Below are positions 6,832 to 12,758 of a stretch of 33,380 nucleotides of DNA, piece by piece. Source of the DNA: a virus; the IMG/VR virus record IMGVR_UViG_3300025030_000309, positions 1-33,380 of that record; one strand, 5' to 3'. The first letter of the stretch is position 1, and the number at the start of each line of letters is the position of its first letter. Position numbers and translations under genes: made by a program. The notes under the pieces are model-generated. The model did no database searches, was not told the DNA's origin, and saw nothing but the letters and a program-made list of their open reading frames with translations.

Positions 6832-6990
6832 GACGCATAATGTATATTCCCAACGCGCATCATATCTAACGTTTTCAAACAGTTACGTGATGCATTTCGC
6901 ACAATTTCGATACGTTTTTGTTTCGTTATGTTCAACTACTTTGGCACACTCGATGCAGCTAAAGTTTGATCGGATTGCTTTAGCACTCAT
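6832..6990 (-). repeat. 159-bp dispersed repeat, copy 2
   Basis: This is the partner of 5892-6050, with equal length and no gaps. It begins at the end of the Dam gene, contains the intact tiny zinc-ribbon gene, and ends in the conserved AATATACATTATGCGTC block. The two copies flank the frameshifted methylase gene, so recombination between them would delete that gene. Confidence 0.8.
6883..6990 (-). CDS. Tiny zinc-ribbon protein (35 residues) coupled to Dam
   Basis: An ATG at 6990 overlaps the stop of the Dam gene as ATGA and opens a 35-codon frame. The product carries two CxxC knuckles, C12-IE-C15 and C30-AK-C33, separated by 14 residues, as in a minimal zinc ribbon. It also has basic residues and AKVVEHNET between the knuckles. 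A diverged second copy follows the next methyltransferase gene at the same ATGA junction. Relative to that copy, many differences outside the cysteines are silent, which argues that at least this copy was translated. It may bind nucleic acid or partner with the methylase. I know no described family for it. Confidence 0.6.
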   Translation of the reverse strand: MSAKAIRSNFSCIECAKVVEHNETKTYRNCAKCIT

Positions 6991-7424
6991 GCGATCGCCT
7001 GGAATACCACGACAGCCGACGGGAACGGGGCGCTGTGCTTGGCGTCGCCGAACTTCAGCCTTCCGCGTAGGAAGCGAATCTCTCCCTTCATCGCGTAGTC
7101 ATGCCACCAAGCCACATCCGTTCGCGCAGGCACTAGGCAGACCACTGTTGCGCCTTTGAATGACTCCTCGTAAGCCTTGCGCATCCAGTCCTTGTTAGCG
7201 CTATACGGCGGATTCATGAACACGACGTGCTGACCCCAGTCCTGCGCGAGGCCGTCGTCGTCCGGCGTGAAGAACAACGAACACTTGGCGTTCGTTCCGT
7301 CACTGCACGGGTCGAGCGTGAAGCTGAACTCGCTATGCAGTTCGTTGAAGACCTTCTGCGGCGTCGCCCAGACGTCGGTCTGAGTCTTTCTGCCAGGGGG
7401 TAGTAGCGCACCCAAATCAGCCAT
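6987..7424 (-). CDS. dam: Phage N6-adenine DNA methyltransferase (Dam family)
   Basis: The 145-residue protein matches the phage Dam family: DVWATPQKVFNELHSEF, LDPCSDGTNAKC, and the catalytic NPPY motif in VFMNPPYS. The C-terminal RGRLKFGDAKHSAPFPSAVVVF, typical of the family, is also present. It transfers a methyl group from SAM to adenine in DNA, usually in GATC, and may protect phage DNA or mimic host marking. The length is normal and the frame intact. The start has an AGGAAC ribosome site 7 bases upstream. A 38-bp operator/leader repeat precedes it. It is the only undamaged methyltransferase gene in this island. Confidence 0.9.
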   Translation of the reverse strand: MADLGALLPPGRKTQTDVWATPQKVFNELHSEFSFTLDPCSDGTNAKCSLFFTPDDDGLAQDWGQHVVFMNPPYSANKDWMRKAYEESFKGATVVCLVPARTDVAWWHDYAMKGEIRFLRGRLKFGDAKHSAPFPSAVVVFQAIA

Positions 7425-7437
7425 TTATCGTTCCTGT

Positions 7438-7475
7438 CTTTCACAAATCAGTAAAGAAACCTGTAGCAACTGCTA
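7438..7475 (-). repeat. 38-bp perfect repeat (operator plus leader), copy B
   Basis: Identical to 6773-6810. It contains the operator palindrome at 7464-7475 and ends in the ribosome-site region of dam. Upstream on the minus strand, TTTACA and TATACA lie 17 bases apart around 7535-7507, a possible promoter for dam. Confidence 0.7.
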
Positions 7476-7579
7476 GTGTCATAAACGCCGTTTTAGGACG
7501 CATAATGTATATTAGTACATTAGCATACTGTAAAGGGCGACAAGGACTTAGCCGAAACATCGTGCTCGCCTGCGCCCTA

Positions 7580-7765
7580 TCAGTCGCTAGGCTTTTGTGC
7601 AGGATGCACAAGGCTCGATCGCCCGTCAATGGCTTGGCGGGCATCTTCATCGTACCAACCGCGCCACCACGATGCCGTCTGCCCGAAGGCGGGCGGCATG
7701 TGGTCCACGGCTTTGCGCACGGCTACGCCGTTTTCGTAGCCGTCAAAAATAGGCAGCAGTTTCAC
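7580..7765 (-). CDS. Small Rmf/CrpP-like protein
   Basis: The start is the GTG at 7765, overlapping the previous stop (GTGA); the product has 61 residues. The pattern FDGYENGVAVRK followed by WWRGWYDEDARQ recalls ribosome modulation factor and related small phage proteins (GY-x2-G, then W-x2-GW-x-D/E). RMF itself dimerises ribosomes in stationary phase. Whether this protein binds ribosomes is not shown. There is no Cys and no membrane segment. It is the last gene of the operon from the helicase gene before the methylase island. The family assignment is tentative; the gene itself is well supported by the coupling. Confidence 0.5.
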   Translation of the reverse strand: MKLLPIFDGYENGVAVRKAVDHMPPAFGQTASWWRGWYDEDARQAIDGRSSLVHPAQKPSD

Positions 7766-7941
7766 GGCAGTTTGTGCTTGTCGCGGCAGCGGGCGCAGTT
7801 GCCCCCGATCAGCCGCCCGCACCACTCCCCGCACAGGTCGCACTCCCCTGGCTCCCCGGGCGGGATGGGCTTGCGGGCTGCGGCGATGGCACGCTGCGTG
7901 TCTTCAAGGACGCGCTGCTGGGCGAAGTCAATCTCGTCCAT
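7762..7941 (-). CDS. TraR/DksA-type C4 zinc-finger protein
   Basis: A 59-residue frame starts at the ATG at 7941, inside the end of the DUF3310 gene (14-base overlap), and ends with a GTGA overlap into the next gene. It begins MDEIDFAQQRVLEDTQRAI, a helix typical of phage TraR/DksA proteins. It ends with a C4 finger: C34-x2-C37 and C49-x2-C52 in ECDLCGEWCGRLIGGNCARC. Short family members bind the secondary channel of RNA polymerase and change promoter choice. The N-terminal acidic DEIDFAQ region fits the part that enters the channel. The size equals that of other phage TraR-like proteins. Confidence 0.8.
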   Translation of the reverse strand: MDEIDFAQQRVLEDTQRAIAAARKPIPPGEPGECDLCGEWCGRLIGGNCARCRDKHKLP

Positions 7942-8377
7942 GTTTGCTCTCCATCTCGATCAGCAGGTCGACCTCGTGCTTGATCTTCTCGAGGTCTTGG
8001 AATCGGTCTGCGGCCGGTTTGTCGCGCCAGCGTGTGATGCGCTTGACGATGCAGCCTTCCAGGAAGTTGAGCCCGTTGGCGTGGATAAACTCGACCGGCT
8101 GGATCTTCTTGCCCTTGTAGTGGCTGCCGGCGACCTGCACATCGAGTGCGCTGGGTGCGGGAAGCCCGTGCACGATAGCGAGCATCTCCGCCGCACCCTT
8201 GTCCATACGATCAAGAGTGGTGTCTGCGTCGAACTCGCCAAGGGGGCGGACGGGAGACTCCGAACACCGGATGTCTTCGCGCCCACGCTTGGCCTCACCG
8301 ACGTGGGGGTGCAGGCACTCGCCCGAACATTTACTCTCCAGGTAGTTGCAGCCGGACATCTTGCACAACGCGCTCAT
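7928..8377 (-). CDS. DUF3310 protein with N-terminal cysteine cluster
   Basis: The start is the ATG at 8377, overlapping the previous stop (ATGA), with an AAAGG ribosome site. The product has 149 residues. The C-terminal half is the DUF3310 domain: VAGSHYKGKKIQPVEFIHAN, then NFLEGCIVKRITRWRDK and DLEKIKHEVDLLIE. This domain is common in phage early regions and of unproven function; it is often annotated as nucleotide-kinase-like. The first 25 residues contain Cys at positions 5, 10, 17 and 21, an addition that could bind a metal ion. A polar linker joins the two parts. Confidence 0.8.
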   Translation of the reverse strand: MSALCKMSGCNYLESKCSGECLHPHVGEAKRGREDIRCSESPVRPLGEFDADTTLDRMDKGAAEMLAIVHGLPAPSALDVQVAGSHYKGKKIQPVEFIHANGLNFLEGCIVKRITRWRDKPAADRFQDLEKIKHEVDLLIEMESKHGRD

Positions 8378-8529
8378 AACTTGCCTTTCAAAACAGAACA
8401 CCGGCACCGCCCGGCAGCGATCAGGGCGGGTAGCCGCACACCCTTTGTCTCTTTGTCGAAGGCACACCAATCCGGAGCGACGCCCAGCCCCCGGAAGGCG
8501 CGCCACGCCTTCTTGAACTCCTGCTTCAC
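8374..8529 (-). CDS. Small basic protein of unknown function
   Basis: A 51-codon frame begins at the GTG at 8529, overlapping the helicase stop (GTGA), and ends overlapping the ATG of the DUF3310 gene (ATGA). Coupling at both ends makes it very likely real. The product begins MKQEFKKAWRAFRGLGVAPDW and is rich in Lys and Arg, with a CRC motif near its end. No domain is recognised. Confidence 0.65.
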   Translation of the reverse strand: MKQEFKKAWRAFRGLGVAPDWCAFDKETKGVRLPALIAAGRCRCSVLKGKL

Positions 8530-9938
8530 AGCTTGCCTTTCATATAGTCCATCAAAGAATCCTGCACCGTCCGTTTGCCGTCTCGTCGGGCGAGGACGAC
8601 CTCGTCGACGGTGCCGCGGGCGATGATGTAGTGGATGAAAACCGCACGGTCCTTGCCGGCCTGCATCTGGCGCATCGGGCCGACGCGCTCGATCACCTGG
8701 TCGTGGAGGTCAAGGCGCCAGGTCTGGCCGAAGAACACGACGGTGTTGCACCATTCCTGCAGGCCGTCGATGCCCTCGCCGATGCTGGCCGGGTGGCCGA
8801 TCCAGAGCTTGCCCTTGCCGGCCTGCGCGAGCTTGAGGTCGCGGTCGACGGCAAGGTCCAGTGCGTCAGGCCATTCCTTCTTGATCCGCTCGCGGTCGCT
8901 CTTGAACTCATAGACCACCAGCAGCGGGTCGTCGCCGGTCTCGTCGATCAGTTCGCACAGTGCGTCGAGCTTCTCGCGATGGACTTCGACCCACGCGCCG
9001 GGCGCGTAGCGCTCGGGGTCAAGGTACGCCGCGCCATTGGCCAGCTGGAGGCACTTGTTTGACAGCGCCGCAGCGTTGAACACCTCAACCTCGGCCTCGC
9101 CGATCATGGTGAACAGTTCGCGCTCGAGCTCGCGGTATTTTGCGCGCGCCTTCGGTGGCAGCTCGACGTCGATCACGTTGACGATCGGCTCTTTGAGGTC
9201 GAACCAGTCGCGCGGGTCAAGCGACAGGCAGAGGTCGGCGATGCGCTCGTGGATCTCCTCGTCGGCGCCGGGCAGGATCACCGGCAGGATGCCGGGCTTC
9301 TTCGTGATCGCGTCTTGGATGCGCTTGTAGGCAAACCACCGCTGCTCGAACGCCGAATAGGTGCGCCCCAGCCGGCGGCCGGCGTCGAGGAACCACGTTT
9401 GGCCCCATAAGTCTTTCAGGCCGTTGGGGGATGGCGTGCCGGTCAGGTTGACCCACTCCTTGACCTTTGTGTGGGCGACCGTGGCGAGTGCCTGGGCACG
9501 CTGCGTGCCTTGCTTGCTGCGGAATCCCTTGAGGCGCACGGCCTCGTCGGCCACCACCCGGCGAAAGGGCCAGCGATCGCCGAGATGGTCGATCAACCAC
9601 ACGAGCTGGTCGTAGTTGATCGTGAAGACAGGGGCGTCGCGCCGCAGGGCGGCAGCCCGCTGCTCTGGCGTACCGATCACCGGCACGACGTCGAAGCCGG
9701 CCAGGTGCTGCCACTTCGCCGATTCCTTGGCCCAGCCGTCGCGCGCCACGCGCAGCGGGGCCAGCACCAGCGTCGGCTCGGTGTCGCCCCAGACGCGGTA
9801 GGCGATATCCAGGTGGGTGAGGGTGAATATGGTCTTGCCGACGCCGGGCTTGCCGAAGATGGCGCACCGCGGCTTGTCGGCCATGTGTTGGGCGACCATC
9901 GGCGCGAAGGCGCGGGGGACGTAGGTGCGGCGGGTCAT
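8526..9938 (-). CDS. SNF2-family DEAD-like helicase
   Basis: The 470-residue protein is a superfamily 2 ATPase of the phage SNF2 type. Walker A is GKPGVGKT (residues 29-36), motif Ia lies in LVLAPLRVARDGW, and motif II is VVADEAVRLK. Motif III is LTGTPSPNGLKDLWGQ. The C-terminal half has the helicase motifs GEGIDGLQ, FFGQTW and QVIERVGPMRQ, close to the family's Q-x2-x-R-x-R-x-GQ. It probably remodels or unwinds DNA during phage replication or recombination. The ATG overlaps the upstream stop (ATGA). The Walker B reads DEAV rather than DEAH, common in this subgroup. Confidence 0.9.
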   Translation of the reverse strand: MTRRTYVPRAFAPMVAQHMADKPRCAIFGKPGVGKTIFTLTHLDIAYRVWGDTEPTLVLAPLRVARDGWAKESAKWQHLAGFDVVPVIGTPEQRAAALRRDAPVFTINYDQLVWLIDHLGDRWPFRRVVADEAVRLKGFRSKQGTQRAQALATVAHTKVKEWVNLTGTPSPNGLKDLWGQTWFLDAGRRLGRTYSAFEQRWFAYKRIQDAITKKPGILPVILPGADEEIHERIADLCLSLDPRDWFDLKEPIVNVIDVELPPKARAKYRELERELFTMIGEAEVEVFNAAALSNKCLQLANGAAYLDPERYAPGAWVEVHREKLDALCELIDETGDDPLLVVYEFKSDRERIKKEWPDALDLAVDRDLKLAQAGKGKLWIGHPASIGEGIDGLQEWCNTVVFFGQTWRLDLHDQVIERVGPMRQMQAGKDRAVFIHYIIARGTVDEVVLARRDGKRTVQDSLMDYMKGKL

Positions 9939-10129
9939 GTGACCTTGCCCTGCACGAGCGAGTAGAGATCCTGCACCACCTCGGCGGCCGGCACGCCGGC
10001 CTTGCTGGCGATCTGCTCGACGATCAGTGCCAAGGCTTCGAGCATGAACAGGGCGCCACCCTCGCTGGTGATCGTGCCCCGTATCTCGTCGCCTTTCTGG
10101 ACGAGCGACACGCGCATGCGCTCGTTCAC
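9935..10129 (-). CDS. Small conserved-looking phage protein
   Basis: The product has 64 residues from the GTG at 10129; an ATG 12 bases further in is also possible. GTGA and ATGA overlaps tie it to the deaminase gene upstream and the helicase gene downstream. The sequence is mainly helical after a short beta hairpin (RVSLVQKGDEIRGTITSE) and ends with AGVPAAEVVQDLYSLVQGK. No Cys, signal peptide or membrane helix is seen. The function is unknown; the position suggests a partner of the helicase. Confidence 0.65.
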   Translation of the reverse strand: MNERMRVSLVQKGDEIRGTITSEGGALFMLEALALIVEQIASKAGVPAAEVVQDLYSLVQGKVT

Positions 10130-10566
10130 TCGCTAACCCCGAGGTAATCGAACACCGTCCCGGCTTCAGTGAACATGTCGGCGGCGCTGCGCATGTCGTC
10201 AGCCCAGCGTTCGGTGAACGCGTTCCAGGGCGGCCGGGACACGACGCGGGTGATGCCGGCCTGGATGATCTTCGCGGCGCACCGTGCGCAGGGCGGGTGG
10301 GTGACGAGGATCGTGCAGCCCTCGACCGAGCGCCCCGCGAACAGCAGTGCGTTCTCCTCGGCGTGGATCATGCGGCGTAGCTTCTCGTCGCGGTTCTCGA
10401 GCACGGCGTCGTCATCCCGCACCGCGCGGGGGAAACCGTTGAAACCCACCGACACGATGCGGTTCTTCGGGTCGACGATCACGGCGCCGACACCAGTGGA
10501 GGGGTCTTTGCTCCAGGTGGCGACGAGGTTGGCGAGGCCGATGAAACGGCGGTCCCACTTATTCAT
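10126..10566 (-). CDS. dCMP/deoxycytidylate deaminase
   Basis: The ATG at 10566 overlaps the upstream stop (ATGA), giving 146 residues; a longer upstream reading is not needed. The zinc-dependent deaminase motifs are intact: H68-A-E70 (HAEENAL) and P92-C93-x2-C96 (PPCARCAAK). The enzyme turns dCMP into dUMP, feeding dTMP synthesis for phage DNA. The N-terminal WSKDPSTGVGAVIVDPKNRI stretch and the GFNGFPRAV segment are typical of the dCMP deaminase family. No thymidylate synthase gene is seen in the window. Confidence 0.9.
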   Translation of the reverse strand: MNKWDRRFIGLANLVATWSKDPSTGVGAVIVDPKNRIVSVGFNGFPRAVRDDDAVLENRDEKLRRMIHAEENALLFAGRSVEGCTILVTHPPCARCAAKIIQAGITRVVSRPPWNAFTERWADDMRSAADMFTEAGTVFDYLGVSE

Positions 10567-11036
10567 GGCAGGTACTTCTTCCATTCGCCGGAGCGGATGG
10601 CTTCGGATATGTTCTCTCCATCGTCGAATCCTTCCAACTCGTTCAAAACAACCTTCGCGCAAGCCTCCGCCACCCGCTGATCGCGCTCGGCGAGGATGGC
10701 GGTGGGGTCGGTGGTGGATTCGAGAATGCTTTTAGATTCGGCCAGCGACTCGGAAACAGAGATTCCTGTGCGCCACATAGGCTCCCCATCTTCGTCTAGC
10801 GTCTTCGTCATTTGCTGGTCGCAGTAGAACAGTTCGACATACGACTTTCGCAGCGCCTCTTTCATCTTCTCGATCTGCGCGGCTTGTGCGGCGAGTTGCT
10901 GGCGTAGTTCGGTTATCTCACTCGCTGCGTTTCGCATCGACTGAGAGCAGTCTTTTCCATAGTCGCCAAACGCGGGGATTTTGTCTGCCAGCCAGCCTAG
11001 TTTTTCAATTAGTTCCATCTCTGTTGTCCATTTCAT
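10563..11036 (-). CDS. Coiled-coil phage protein
   Basis: The start is probably the ATG at 11036 (MKWTTEMELIEKLGW); the ATG at 11018 is an alternative. It gives 157 residues. The middle (ITELRQQLAAQAAQIEKMKEAL) is a coiled coil. The C-terminal part has an acidic helix and ends SGEWKKYLP. Such proteins are common in accessory parts of phage early operons and have no assigned function. It overlaps the previous gene by 32 bases and the deaminase gene by ATGA. Codon use is less GC-rich than in the neighbouring replication genes, which suggests a younger insertion. Confidence 0.6.
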   Translation of the reverse strand: MKWTTEMELIEKLGWLADKIPAFGDYGKDCSQSMRNAASEITELRQQLAAQAAQIEKMKEALRKSYVELFYCDQQMTKTLDEDGEPMWRTGISVSESLAESKSILESTTDPTAILAERDQRVAEACAKVVLNELEGFDDGENISEAIRSGEWKKYLP

Positions 11037-11373
11037 AAAGCATCTGGCAAAGAACAGCACACAAGTCTTCGAAGTTGTGTCGGTGTATTGCATCTGGCGT
11101 GTAAGGCTGCATTACTCCGGATAGGCGCAAGCACCATCTGGCTTGATCCGCCTTCAGCCGCTCGATCTCCTTACGAAACGCCAAGTCAGTTTCGAGAATG
11201 CATTTGTCTCGGAAATGCAGTTCCTTGCGCAACCTTTCGATCTCCGCATCCTTCTCGGCTGTGAGCAGGTCGGCTTCTGGCATTTCCCAGTTGCAATTGT
11301 TTTCGCAGTCACAGCAAGGCTTCGCCCAATAGTAGCGGCTACTGAAGTTACATGTCTCGCAATTTCGTTCCAT
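11005..11373 (-). CDS. Cys-rich N-terminal, coiled-coil protein
   Basis: The start is taken as the ATG at 11373, which has a GGAG site 7 bases upstream; a GTG at 11379 is the alternative. The product has 122 residues. The N-terminal 30 residues hold seven cysteines (NCETCNFSS, CCDCENNCNW), suggesting a zinc-binding knuckle. A long charged coiled coil follows (AEKDAEIERLRKELHFR). The C-terminal YTPDAIHRHNFEDLCAVLCQ is helical. It is not a family I recognise. It overlaps its neighbours on both sides. Confidence 0.55.
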   Translation of the reverse strand: MERNCETCNFSSRYYWAKPCCDCENNCNWEMPEADLLTAEKDAEIERLRKELHFRDKCILETDLAFRKEIERLKADQARWCLRLSGVMQPYTPDAIHRHNFEDLCAVLCQMLYEMDNRDGTN

Positions 11374-11572
11374 CTTCACTCTCCCATGCTTTGTTGATTT
11401 CTGCGAGGGCTTCCATCGCTGCGACTTTGGCCTGATGCCTACAAGTGCTGTGGATTACGGAATGCAGCTCGCCCTTCGCCACCTTCAGCGCCTTCTCCAG
11501 TTCCTCGATCCGCTTCTTCATCGCGGAAATTTCTGCAAGCGTCTTGTCGTCTGCGTATCGCGTTCCGTCCAT
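11348..11572 (-). CDS. Small coiled-coil protein
   Basis: The 74-residue protein starts at the ATG at 11572, overlapping the previous TAA by one base (TAATG) behind a strong GGAGGTGA ribosome site. It is mostly one amphipathic helix (SAMKKRIEELEKALKVAKGEL) with a single Cys. It lies in a run of three overlapping small genes with similar coiled coils. The function is unknown. Confidence 0.65.
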   Translation of the reverse strand: MDGTRYADDKTLAEISAMKKRIEELEKALKVAKGELHSVIHSTCRHQAKVAAMEALAEINKAWESEDGTKLRDM

Positions 11573-12060
11573 TACTTCACCTCCGGTTTCGGCGCTGCGG
11601 GGAGCGGCATCCAGTGGGTGAAACGCCAGTTCATAAGGACGCCGAAAATATCTATGAACTGCGCCGGGAGCCTATCCGTAGCTGGCTGGTAGCAGACAAC
11701 CATGCCGCCGTTGCTCGAACTCGCAGCGCCGAGAGATTCATGAGCCTCCTTGCAATACGCCCAGACGAATTGGAAATGCGGAATAGTCTCAATCGGCTGC
11801 CACCCTTCCGGCACTGGTGCGGGGTGGGTGAATAGCTTGGTGCCCATCAGCGGCGAATAGCCTGCCGGCAACGGATGCCACATGAAAATATGGGGCATCT
11901 CCTGGTAGTGCGGCATCAGGTATCCAACCGGCTTCGCGCTCTCCGTCAGCTTGGCGATCAGGCGGCGGGAGAATTCCGGCAGGTTCTCGACACAGATTGC
12001 GTCGTCGGCCATGTATCCGAGCGATTCCGCTACGTCCTTTGTTGCTTGTTCGATGTTCAT
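11572..12060 (-). CDS. DUF551-containing protein
   Basis: The start is the ATG at 12060 (MNIEQATKDVAESLGY); the product has 162 residues. The C-terminal part is a DUF551 domain: it opens with GWQPIETIPHFQFVWAY and closes with FTHWMPLPAAP, the usual W-P-E-P ... HW-PLP-P frame of this phage family. DUF551 is widespread in phage accessory operons and has no known activity. The N-terminal 60 residues are helical and acidic. The central segment PVGYLMPHYQEMPHIF links the two parts. A perfect 14-bp GC palindrome (12074-12087) lies just upstream and might affect translation. Confidence 0.7.
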   Translation of the reverse strand: MNIEQATKDVAESLGYMADDAICVENLPEFSRRLIAKLTESAKPVGYLMPHYQEMPHIFMWHPLPAGYSPLMGTKLFTHPAPVPEGWQPIETIPHFQFVWAYCKEAHESLGAASSSNGGMVVCYQPATDRLPAQFIDIFGVLMNWRFTHWMPLPAAPKPEVK

Positions 12061-12113
12061 CTTATTGGCCCGGCCTGCCCGGGCAGGTGTTGATATAGGT
12101 GCCGCCAGCGTGG

Positions 12114-12224
12114 TTATGAATTTTTCCAAGAACCGATAACCCAACTCCGTTGCTGATGCTTGCTGGCGGCGATAGCTTGCTCTGTTGCTGATTTAGTTTC
12201 ATTCAGCACAGTTCTTCCTTTCAT
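12114..12224 (-). CDS. Possible 36-codon gene after VRR-NUC
   Basis: An ATG at 12224 overlaps the VRR-NUC stop (ATGA), and an in-frame GTG further in has its own GGAAG site. The frame runs 36 codons (MKGRTVLNETKSATEQAIAA, ending WKNS). The peptide is polar with no recognisable domain. Support comes from coupling geometry only. Confidence 0.4.
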   Translation of the reverse strand: MKGRTVLNETKSATEQAIAASKHQQRSWVIGSWKNS

Positions 12225-12550
12225 CGCAAAACGTCATCCACGCCATCGAGCGTGCCGATCACCTCGACCCGCTGGCCCATCGCCCGCATGCGCTGGTGCT
12301 CGCGGTGCTGGGCGCGTTCGTGCGCGTTGGCGGGGAAGGTCTTGACGGTGTCGGGGTTCTTGAGCTCGACCCAGATTGTCTCGGCGCCGTAGTTGTGGAA
12401 CGGATGTGGCTTCCCCGGGTTCGTGCGCTCGGGCAACATCACCAGCCGATCCGGCGCGCTCTTGCGCCCCTGCCAGGTCACCTTCCGCACCTCGCCGCCG
12501 AGCGCCTTGACGCGCTTGACGAGGTACTTCTCGATGTCGCGCTCTTTCAC
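12221..12550 (-). CDS. VRR-NUC domain nuclease
   Basis: The GTG at 12550 overlaps the upstream stop (GTGA), giving 109 residues. This is a stand-alone VRR-NUC, a PD-(D/E)xK nuclease of phage replication modules. The signature is complete: an N-terminal helix with ERDIEKYLVKRVKALGG, then the catalytic SAPDRLVML and the E-x-K strand in WVELKNPDTVKTFP, followed by a helix HERAQHREHQRMRAMGQRVEV. The residues D (in APD), E and K (in VELK) should bind metal. It probably trims branched DNA during phage replication or recombination together with the SNF2-type helicase. Confidence 0.88.
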   Translation of the reverse strand: MKERDIEKYLVKRVKALGGEVRKVTWQGRKSAPDRLVMLPERTNPGKPHPFHNYGAETIWVELKNPDTVKTFPANAHERAQHREHQRMRAMGQRVEVIGTLDGVDDVLR

Positions 12551-12699
12551 ACCGACACCCACAGCAGCACGACGACGGCAAACATTAGGGCGCCGGCTAC
12601 GGCGACATCGCCCGGCACGGTCGTCTCGTCGAGCGCCCATGGCGTGGCGCGCAGTGTGGGGGGTTGGGTCCGTTCGTACTTCTGGCAGCGCTTCAGCAT
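12547..12699 (-). CDS. Small single-pass membrane protein
   Basis: The ATG at 12699 has an AAGGA site 7 bases upstream; the product has 50 residues. The N-terminal 30 residues are polar and basic at the start (MLKRCQKYERTQ). The C-terminal 20 residues are a membrane helix (VAVAGALMFAVVVLLWVSV). It is the first gene behind the internal operator-promoter at 12731-12758. The function is unknown. A longer upstream frame overlaps that promoter and is not favoured. Confidence 0.55.
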   Translation of the reverse strand: MLKRCQKYERTQPPTLRATPWALDETTVPGDVAVAGALMFAVVVLLWVSV

Positions 12700-12730
12700 G
12701 GTGACATCCTTGTTTGTTATTGACGTGCGG

Positions 12731-12758
12731 ATTGTAGCAACTGCTAAAGCGTTGTCAA
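12731..12758 (-). promoter_or_regulatory. Promoter with operator inside the early block
   Basis: On the minus strand TTGACA (12758-12753) and TACAAT (12736-12731) are separated by 16 bases. The operator palindrome TAGCAGTTGCTA (12735-12746) fills the spacer and touches the -10 box. The -35 box overlaps the last codons of the DNA polymerase gene. It should start transcription of the small membrane-protein gene and the VRR-NUC operon. Confidence 0.75.

Noticed and set aside
6776-6838. A 20-codon peptide (MRPK...GFFTDL) repeated before both methylase genes (also 7441-7503)
   Set aside because: The end is identical because of the 38-bp DNA repeat. In the variable half most changes alter the amino acid, so there is no sign of selection on a peptide.
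12074-12087. Perfect palindrome CCTGCCCGGGCAGG as a regulatory site
   Set aside because: A single copy in GC-rich DNA without promoter boxes or T-run; it may affect translation of the next gene, but nothing supports a specific role.
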